This document shows, piece by piece, positions 1 through 4,664 of a stretch of DNA of 6,288 nucleotides. Under the pieces are notes generated by a model. It had not been told where the DNA came from, made no database searches, and saw only the letters and a program-made list of their open reading frames with translations. Source of the DNA: Chlamydiia bacterium (GTDB lineage: Bacteria; Chlamydiota; Chlamydiia; Chlamydiales; Simkaniaceae); contig JAGROF010000130.1 in NCBI GenBank assembly GCA_020440405.1, positions 1 through 6,288 on the forward strand. Direction: 5' to 3'. The position numbers and the translations under genes were made by a program. The stretch's first letter is position 1, and each line of letters starts with the position of its first letter.

Positions 1-65
1 ACCGGATCGTTCACCTTGAAGATGGAAACATCGCCTCAGAAAAACAAAACCACAACTATAGCTGA
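1..65 (+). CDS. C-terminal tail of an ABC-transporter ATP-binding protein (5' part outside window)
   Basis: The frame with codons starting at 3 reads RIVHLEDGNIASEKQNHNYS and stops at TGA 63-65. The first two bases (AC) fit the end of an Asp codon, giving DRIVHLEDG. That is the typical last beta-hairpin of ABC ATPases of the LolD/MacB/DevA kind (pattern 'ADRxxHLxDGxIxxE'), which couple ATP hydrolysis to lipoprotein or small-molecule export across the inner membrane. Only about 21 residues are visible, so the subfamily and substrate cannot be told. The last residues (KQNHNY) are encoded by one copy of a 17-bp direct repeat that recurs at 150-166, so the extreme C-terminus may have been replaced by repeat DNA. 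The gene converges on the phytase gene ending at 169. The family call rests on a short motif and could be wrong. Confidence 0.6.
   Translation, partial: RIVHLEDGNIASEKQNHNYS
42..58 (+). repeat. 17-bp direct repeat, copy 1
   Basis: AAACAAAACCACAACTA at 42-58 is identical to 150-166, and identity stops on both sides. The two copies bracket the CACAGAG palindrome. This copy lies inside the tail of the upstream ABC-ATPase-like reading frame. Confidence 0.85.
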
Positions 66-78
66 AATATTTTTTAAA

Positions 79-149
79 CCACCGAGAGCACAGAGGGCAC
101 AGAGAAGTTTTTTATTCCTTTCTCTCTGTGATCTCCGTGGCCTCTGTGG
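79..149. repeat. Imperfect palindrome of CACAGAG-type 9-bp units
   Basis: The left arm (79-105) and right arm (123-149, reverse complement) match at about 21 of 27 positions around a 17-base T-rich centre (106-122). Each arm is three 9-bp units of the form CAC(A/C/G)GAGnn: CACCGAGAG, CACAGAGGG and CACAGAGAA on the left, and CACAGAGGC, CACGGAGAT and CACAGAGAG on the right when inverted. Sequences of this CACAGAG type are, from memory, scattered between genes in many unrelated bacterial genomes. The element sits between two convergent genes, so it could help end transcription from both sides. No U-run follows either arm, so a classical intrinsic terminator is not supported. Confidence 0.7.
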
Positions 150-166
150 AAACAAAACCACAACTA
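150..166 (+). repeat. 17-bp direct repeat, copy 2
   Basis: This is the second exact copy of AAACAAAACCACAACTA. It abuts the outer end of the palindrome's right arm and ends two bases before the minus-strand phytase stop codon (169-171). The copies may be the outer ends of a mobile repeat element or a long target duplication. Confidence 0.85.
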
Positions 167-168
167 GT

Positions 169-1200
169 TTACTTTAGTCTCGAGAACTCGTACCAGTCAA
201 AGAGGACGTAGTTATTGTCTGTATCGTTATGAGCGGCAAAAACGCCCGAAGGATACAGCGGGGGAATGGAAAGGGAGGAGGTGGCGATGCCATCGGTCCG
301 TCTCACCCCCCGTAGCGCAGCGGACTTGACGAACTTATTGCTCCCTTCTCTCTGATAAATCTTAAACGCTGAATCCCCTTGGCTGGAAACAATGAGATAC
401 CCCTTTCCATGGGGCTTTTTATAAAGGGCGAGTCCCTCACGATCTCCTTGGATCCCATCACGGACTCCAAAGGACTGAATAAATGGCCCTTTTTTCACAT
501 TGGGATCGGCATAAAACTTTAAGATTGCATAATCTTCGTCGGAACAGTAAAGGTAGCCATACTCATCGTCTGCAACCATTCCTTCGACAAAACTCTTCAT
601 GTTTTCCTTCCCAAATTTGCGAATAAGCTTCCCTTCAATCTTTCCTGTTCCATCATCTGTGAGAAGGATTTGATGGATATGATCGGTACCTTTTCGCGTT
701 ACAAAGGCAAATAGCTGACCATCCTTGCTGCGCTTATAAAGGCAAAACCCATAGGTGTCTTTTTCAAAACCTGTGGGAATCCCTTTGGGGGAAGTGATAT
801 CGGTGAGTTTTCGCGTCTCCGGGTCGATGGCAAAAATTTTGATCTCGTTCGTGCTACGCACTCCACATCCTACCACATCATAGGTTCCTGCTGTCGTGCG
901 GATATTATGCCTAACACTCACCCCTGTCGGACGGTTGATATGCACAGACCGGTCAATGATTTGGCCTTGCAAGTCATACACATAAAGCGCTCCACTTGCA
1001 CTCTTATCGTTTCCAATAAGGGCACTTTTCTGAGGATCGCGATCATTATTCCAAAACCCCACTTCATCGGCTTCCCCTGGAACAGGGCGCGTTTCCGCTT
1101 TGGGACGCGGCCCTTCCCTCAACCGGCGATCTGAGATATGTCCACAAGAAACTAAAAAGGCTAAAAGGATTAAACCGTACGTCTTTTTCGTGCGACCCAT
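169..1200 (-). CDS. Beta-propeller phytase-family lipoprotein
   Basis: This 343-residue protein should release phosphate from inositol phosphates in a calcium-dependent way, outside the inner membrane. Residues 1-19 form a lipoprotein signal (basic RTKK, hydrophobic GLILLAFLV, lipobox LVSC with Cys19). From about residue 43 onward it follows Bacillus-type phytase: DLQGQ, R115, IFAIDPETRKLTDI (122-135), YGFCLY with Y150, FVTRKG with K170, VEGMVADDEYG (205-215), DED (221-223), DREGL with D253 and E255, GKGYLIVSSQGDS (265-277) and TDGI (302-305). Many catalytic or Ca-binding positions therefore persist, but the usual DDPAIW is ADEVGFW (44-50) and the NNVDIR segment is TGVSVR (92-97), so activity may be altered. 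The start overlaps the upstream membrane-protein gene by 31 bp, suggesting one transcript. The only nearby Shine-Dalgarno-like GGAG lies 16 bases before the ATG, so translation may be coupled. The family call is firm; the activity is inferred. Confidence 0.85.
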   Translation of the reverse strand: MGRTKKTYGLILLAFLVSCGHISDRRLREGPRPKAETRPVPGEADEVGFWNNDRDPQKSALIGNDKSASGALYVYDLQGQIIDRSVHINRPTGVSVRHNIRTTAGTYDVVGCGVRSTNEIKIFAIDPETRKLTDITSPKGIPTGFEKDTYGFCLYKRSKDGQLFAFVTRKGTDHIHQILLTDDGTGKIEGKLIRKFGKENMKSFVEGMVADDEYGYLYCSDEDYAILKFYADPNVKKGPFIQSFGVRDGIQGDREGLALYKKPHGKGYLIVSSQGDSAFKIYQREGSNKFVKSAALRGVRRTDGIATSSLSIPPLYPSGVFAAHNDTDNNYVLFDWYEFSRLK

Positions 1201-1709
1201 ATGAGGATAATGGCTACTCCTATCGTAATTGGCAGCATCACAGAATATAAATATTCAGCAAGCAACGCTGCAGCTGCGGCAAAAAGACCGAGCATAATGC
1301 CGATCACAAAAAATGTCGATTCGACATAAATTCCTGTAATAAATGTATTCAATGACAAGAGCACCAAAACAATGAGCCCTGCCTCAAACCGCCCCATCAA
1401 GCCAATTTTGACAAAGACAGAAATGAGATACACCGCTAAAGCAAGGCCAAACCATTGGACCACTTCATGCCAAATCGTTGTTGCACTCATCACCCGTTGC
1501 TTATGTCGCAAATACCAAGACAGAAATAAGCACAGGATTGCAAATATAGGCACCATCCATCTCCAGTAATCCCACGCTCCATTCGTCCATAAGTCCGAAA
1601 CAATAAGACCAATAAATGAAAGGCCAAGCATCATAATGGCAACCAGGAAACGCATTTTCCAATGGTGGTGATGCTTTTGAATCACAATTTCTTCGCTGTC
1701 TCTAGCCAT
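1170..1709 (-). CDS. Six-helix integral membrane protein, function unknown
   Basis: I do not recognise this 179-residue protein. It has a short charged N-terminus containing HHHH (13-16), then about six hydrophobic segments near residues 20-38, 49-67, 83-103, 108-129, 131-152 and 155-173. It ends in a basic ARKRRTV tail, presumably cytoplasmic. There is no signal peptide and no obvious catalytic motif; the loops are very short, more like a small transporter or scaffold than an enzyme. It is the first gene of a minus-strand pair with the phytase-like lipoprotein, and its last 31 bp overlap that gene's start. An in-frame TAA about 13 bases upstream of the ATG at 1709 limits the start. The strong AAGGAG (1729-1734) lies about 19 bases before this ATG, so the weaker GGATGGG closer in may serve instead. 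Conservation next to the phytase in related genomes would show whether the pair is functional. Confidence 0.75.
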   Translation of the reverse strand: MARDSEEIVIQKHHHHWKMRFLVAIMMLGLSFIGLIVSDLWTNGAWDYWRWMVPIFAILCLFLSWYLRHKQRVMSATTIWHEVVQWFGLALAVYLISVFVKIGLMGRFEAGLIVLVLLSLNTFITGIYVESTFFVIGIMLGLFAAAAALLAEYLYSVMLPITIGVAIILIWVARKRRTV

Positions 1710-1733
1710 GAACCCATCCGTAAATTATCTCCT

Positions 1734-1742
1734 TACCCTAAT
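1734..1742 (+). repeat. 9-bp motif TACCCTAAT, copy 1 of 3
   Basis: TACCCTAAT also occurs at 1801-1809 and, inverted, at 1830-1838. All three lie in the 160-bp gap between divergent genes. The two right-hand copies are inside the arms of the 20-bp inverted repeat. A shared operator for both promoters is a possible reading, but no regulator gene is present in the window. Confidence 0.4.
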
Positions 1743-1763
1743 TCAAAAATCCGAAAAAGTCAA
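1735..1763 (-). promoter_or_regulatory. Candidate promoter for the membrane protein/phytase pair
   Basis: On the minus strand, TTGACT (1763-1758) is followed after 17 bases by TAGGGT (1740-1735). The -35 is close to consensus but the -10 keeps only T, A and the final T. It lies 26 bases ahead of the ATG at 1709. The -10 falls inside one copy of the TACCCTAAT motif, so a regulator binding that motif would block it. Confidence 0.35.
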
Positions 1764-1794
1764 TTGACATATACGGTAAACTTGTCGAAACTAT
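1764..1794 (+). promoter_or_regulatory. Candidate promoter for the oligopeptidase gene
   Basis: A perfect TTGACA -35 lies at 1764-1769. The best -10-like bases, AACTAT (1789-1794), come after a long 19-base spacer, so the -10 is poor. Transcription from here would begin at about 1800, at or within the 20-bp inverted repeat. The -35 abuts the minus-strand TTGACT within the palindrome GTCAATTGAC (1759-1768). Confidence 0.35.
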
Positions 1795-1795
1795 T

Positions 1796-1843
1796 GAACC
1801 TACCCTAATAAAACTTTTCGCCGAGTTTTATTAGGGTAGGTTC
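1796..1843. repeat. Perfect 20-bp inverted repeat with 8-base loop
   Basis: The left arm GAACCTACCCTAATAAAACT (1796-1815) pairs without mismatch with 1824-1843 around the loop TTTCGCCG. It ends 26 bases before the oligopeptidase ATG, so it is either an operator overlapping the transcription start or a strong hairpin in the 5' leader. It is not a normal terminator: the genes on either side diverge, and the right arm is followed by TTGGGTTTT, not a U-run. Confidence 0.9.
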
Positions 1844-1869
1844 TTGGGTTTTAAAAACTGGATCAGTGA

Positions 1870-3978
1870 ATGACTGTCGAGCTTCATCAAGCAATACATG
1901 AGCAACAGGTTGCAAATCCCCTTCTCAATTATAAGCGGTTGATCCCGTTTGATCAAATCGAGCCCGACCACTTCCTTCCGGCCATCGAAGCCCTAGAAGC
2001 GGAACTCTCTCCTCAAATTGAAGCCTTAGAATGTCTTGAAAATCCCACATGGGAATCCCTCATGGAGCCGTTAGAAGATCTCGAGGAAAAGATTCACCGC
2101 GTGGTGGGACCTATGGCGCACCTCAAACTCGTTAAAGACTCTCCTTCCCTACGGGAAGCTTGGAGCAATGTGGAACCCACTATTAATTGCTTAGAACTCA
2201 GGATCAAGCAAAGCCGCCCTTTATTTAAAGCATTTGAGCTGCTCAGACGGAGCGAAGAATGGAACTCCTATTCTTCAGCCCAAAAACGCATTCTTGAACT
2301 CCGTCTCTTAGAAGCTCGCCTCAAAGGCGTTCACCTAGACGTTGAAGATCTTCAAGTTTTTAACGAATTAATCCTCCGCTTAAATAAACTGCAAAGTCTC
2401 TATGTTTCTAACATGTTAGATGCCACAAAAGCCTCTTCTTTTATTATCGACCATCCCAAAAATCTCGAAGGGCTCCCCTTCTCGATTCTTAAGTTTACCT
2501 CTGAATCTTATAACACCACCAAAAAAGAAGAAGATCCTACCTCTACCCCTCAAGAAGGTCCTTGGAAACTTTCTCTCACCCCTCATGTCTATCTTTCTGT
2601 TCTTCGTCACTGCAAATGTCGTGACACACGAGAGCTCCTTTACCGCGAGCAGATCAAAAAAGCGTCTGAAGGAGAAAGTAACAATATCCCTAATCTCCAG
2701 GAACAACTCCAAATCCGAAAAAGAATTGCAAACCTCCTAGGTTATGCCCATTTTGCAGAGCTGAGTTTAGCCTCTAAGATGGCCCCGAATGTCGAAACAG
2801 TCGGTGAGTTCCTTGAAAAACTCCGAGACTCCAGTTGGATTTCTGGGAGAGAAGATCTCTTAGATATCCAGCTGTACGCCGCCCGCAAAGGATTTAAAGA
2901 GCCCTTTATGCCTTGGGACTACTCCTTTTGGTCCGAACGCCTAAAAGAAGATCGGTACCACTTATCAGAAGAAGAACTCAAGCCCTACTTTCAACTCCCT
3001 AGAGTTCTCAAAGGGCTATTTGATCTGTGCCAAAAACTCTTTGGCGTGACCATCGTCAAACCGGAAGTGCAACCTCCCGTATGGCACAAAGATATCACCT
3101 ACTATCTCATCTACGATGAAGGGGGCGAGCAAATTGCTTCGTTTTATTTCGACCCCTTTACACGTCCCCAGTCAAAGCGGGGAGGTGCTTGGACCGAAAC
3201 CTGTCTGAATCGGACGATGCTTAATGGCTCATTGCAACTCCCAATCGCTTATGTCGTTTGCAATTCAACCCCTCCTATTGGAGAGGCCCCCGCTCTTTTA
3301 ACCTTTCGAGAGCTCGAAACTCTATTTCATGAATTTGGCCATGCATTGCAACATATGCTGACAAAAATCGACTACGGGAGCATCTCAGGAACAAACGGTG
3401 TGGAATGGGATGCCATTGAGATTGTCAGCAAATTTATGGAAAACTGGTGCTACCATAAACCTACCCTAAGACAGATCACTGCCCACTTCAAAACAGGAGA
3501 TCCCCTTCCAGAAGTTTTGATCGAAAAAATCCTTTCTGCCCGTAATTTTAACGCAGGAACAAATATGCTTGCACAACTCAAATACAGTATGTGCGACCTA
3601 TCCCTTCATAGCAACTATGATCCGAATGGTATCTACACCCCCTTTGATGTGTGGTACGAGAAATGTTTGACAACCTCCCATCTCCCCTGCCTTCAGGAAG
3701 ACCGCTTCCTCTGTTCTTTCCACCACATCTTTGGAGGAAACGCCTATGCTGCCGGCTACTACTCCTACAAGTGGGCTGAAGTGCTTAGCGCAGACGCCTT
3801 TAGCGCTTTTACCGAAACACAATCAGAAGACTGGGCGTCCCTTCGAGAAATCGGCAAGCGATTCAAAACCACTTTCTTAGAACTCGGAGGAAGTGTTCAC
3901 CCTCTAGAAGTCTTTGAGTTGTTCAGAGGACGTCCCCCTACAATCGAAGCCCTCCTTAACCAATCTGGCTTGAAGTAA
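1870..3978 (+). CDS. prlC: M3-family zinc oligopeptidase (oligopeptidase A / PrlC type)
   Basis: This 702-residue cytoplasmic metallopeptidase cuts short peptides such as proteolysis products and cleaved signal peptides. The zinc site is complete: HEFGH at 487-491 (ligands H487 and H491, catalytic E488) and third ligand E517 in DAIEIVSKFMENW. It also shows KRGGAW (436-441) and the substrate-loop segment YAAGYYSYKW (626-635). Similarity to E. coli OpdA (about 680 residues) runs end to end, from NPLL and the following PFDQIEPDH to ELFRGRPP near the C-terminus. The N-terminus is about 15 residues longer than OpdA. The codon just before ATG 1870 is a TGA stop, so the frame cannot start earlier; the Shine-Dalgarno is only a weak GGA. 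The glycine-rich loop reads HIFGGNAYAAGYY, apparently one residue longer than HIFAGGYAAGYY in OpdA. It stands alone between divergent genes and a 60-bp gap. Confusion with Dcp or PepF is unlikely given the N-terminal match. Confidence 0.95.
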   Translation: MTVELHQAIHEQQVANPLLNYKRLIPFDQIEPDHFLPAIEALEAELSPQIEALECLENPTWESLMEPLEDLEEKIHRVVGPMAHLKLVKDSPSLREAWSNVEPTINCLELRIKQSRPLFKAFELLRRSEEWNSYSSAQKRILELRLLEARLKGVHLDVEDLQVFNELILRLNKLQSLYVSNMLDATKASSFIIDHPKNLEGLPFSILKFTSESYNTTKKEEDPTSTPQEGPWKLSLTPHVYLSVLRHCKCRDTRELLYREQIKKASEGESNNIPNLQEQLQIRKRIANLLGYAHFAELSLASKMAPNVETVGEFLEKLRDSSWISGREDLLDIQLYAARKGFKEPFMPWDYSFWSERLKEDRYHLSEEELKPYFQLPRVLKGLFDLCQKLFGVTIVKPEVQPPVWHKDITYYLIYDEGGEQIASFYFDPFTRPQSKRGGAWTETCLNRTMLNGSLQLPIAYVVCNSTPPIGEAPALLTFRELETLFHEFGHALQHMLTKIDYGSISGTNGVEWDAIEIVSKFMENWCYHKPTLRQITAHFKTGDPLPEVLIEKILSARNFNAGTNMLAQLKYSMCDLSLHSNYDPNGIYTPFDVWYEKCLTTSHLPCLQEDRFLCSFHHIFGGNAYAAGYYSYKWAEVLSADAFSAFTETQSEDWASLREIGKRFKTTFLELGGSVHPLEVFELFRGRPPTIEALLNQSGLK

Positions 3979-4010
3979 TTCATTGAAAAATTTTTAATTG
4001 TTTCTTAAGC

Positions 4011-4016
4011 TATAAC
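4011..4016 (+). promoter_or_regulatory. Candidate -10 box for the OMP/repeat-protein pair
   Basis: TATAAC in the AT-rich 60-bp gap after the oligopeptidase stop matches five of six bases of the -10 consensus and lies 22 bases before the ATG at 4039. The nearest -35-like TTGAAA (3983-3988) is 22 bases away, too far for a standard spacer. No terminator hairpin is visible in the gap, so read-through from the oligopeptidase gene is also possible. Confidence 0.35.
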
Positions 4017-4029
4017 TTTTATTTTGCCT

Positions 4030-4033
4030 GGAG
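4030..4033 (+). promoter_or_regulatory. Ribosome binding site that sets the OMP start
   Basis: GGAG lies five bases before ATG 4039. A longer frame starting at TTG 4024 would contain this site and would place five extra residues, including an Asp, ahead of the basic FKK of the signal peptide. ATG 4039 is therefore preferred. Confidence 0.7.
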
Positions 4034-4038
4034 ATTCC

Positions 4039-4653
4039 ATGTTTAAGAAAATACTTACCTCTCTAGTCCTTTGTATTGGGTTACAAACAACACTTTCCAC
4101 ACATCCCTTTCTTCTTGAAGGAAAATTTGCTTACTTCCGTCCCACCTCGAGTACTCTTAGGGATATCTATGGGAGTTCCTGGCTCAACTCAGGGTTTGAA
4201 GTGTCTGGAAGGCTTCCTTTCACGCAGCCTTTCCTCAAAGACCTCTACCTATTTGGAGGATTCAATTATCTCGATGCTGAAGGGCACTCTTTGGGAGGCC
4301 ACGATCAAACAGAGATTCGAATCATCCCCCTTTCCTTAGGACTCAAGTATATGTATACAGCCATTGAAGGCTCAAATCCTTTAAAGCTGTATCTCGGGGC
4401 AGGGTTCCGCTACTTTTTTGTCCGCGTCAAAAACGATGTATCTTTTGTCAAAAGTCGTGTCACAAAAAGTGGACTGGGAGGCGTTGTTGAAGGCGGCGCC
4501 CTTTATTTTATCAATAACGTCGTTTTCCTCAATGGATTTATCGACTATTCTTTCCGAAATCTTGGGATCATTAACACAAAAACAGGAGTCTCAGGAAAAG
4601 GGGTAGAAGTTGGAGGGCTCAGCATCGGCGGGGGCCTAGGGTTTCAATTTTAA
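4039..4653 (+). CDS. Small outer-membrane beta-barrel protein
   Basis: This 204-residue precursor starts with a signal peptide (FKK, then ILTSLVLCIGL, cleavage probably near residues 20-21). The rest alternates short amphipathic strands with polar turns: about 27-34, 52-59, 69-78, 91-106, 115-130, 145-156, 161-171 and 190-204. It ends in GLGFQF with a terminal Phe, as barrel proteins recognised by the BAM machinery do. The strand count suggests an eight-stranded barrel of the OmpA/OmpW-like size class. The opening FAYFRPTS...IYG resembles small outer-membrane proteins I remember from Parachlamydia-like bacteria. No pore or enzyme role can be read from the sequence. Its TAA shares a base with an ATG of the next frame, and the next gene's likely start is 12 bp on, so the two are probably cotranscribed. 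Family confidence is fair; function is unknown. Confidence 0.75.
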   Translation: MFKKILTSLVLCIGLQTTLSTHPFLLEGKFAYFRPTSSTLRDIYGSSWLNSGFEVSGRLPFTQPFLKDLYLFGGFNYLDAEGHSLGGHDQTEIRIIPLSLGLKYMYTAIEGSNPLKLYLGAGFRYFFVRVKNDVSFVKSRVTKSGLGGVVEGGALYFINNVVFLNGFIDYSFRNLGIINTKTGVSGKGVEVGGLSIGGGLGFQF

Positions 4654-4654
4654 T

Positions 4655-4659
4655 GGGAG
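4655..4659 (+). promoter_or_regulatory. Ribosome binding site that sets the repeat-protein start
   Basis: GGGAG lies five bases before ATG 4665. The earlier in-frame ATG at 4653 overlaps the OMP stop codon and itself overlaps this site, so it has no well-placed site of its own here. Start 4665 gives a cleaner signal peptide (MNRCQFSFW). Confidence 0.65.
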
Positions 4660-4664
4660 TTTAT

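Noticed and set aside
79..149. CACAGAG units as a small CRISPR array
   Set aside because: The units are 9 bp, half are inverted, there are no spacers of constant length and no cas genes are nearby.
907..1134. Plus-strand open frame opposite the phytase-like gene
   Set aside because: It is the complement of conserved phytase codons and its product has no recognisable domain.
1372..1569. Plus-strand open frame opposite the membrane-protein gene
   Set aside because: It arises from the reverse complement of hydrophobic codons and lacks supporting signals.
1796..1843. Inverted repeat as an intrinsic terminator
   Set aside because: The flanking genes diverge and no U-run follows the stem in either direction.
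2416..2740. Open frames on both strands inside the oligopeptidase gene
   Set aside because: They lie wholly within a well-supported M3 peptidase, have low-complexity compositions and show no start signals or family features.
3598..3822. Minus-strand open frame in the 3' part of the oligopeptidase gene
   Set aside because: It is antisense to the conserved active-site loop and has no features of its own.
4076..4606. Two shifted plus-strand frames inside the beta-barrel gene
   Set aside because: The barrel frame has a ribosome site, signal peptide and strand pattern; the shifted frames have none of these.
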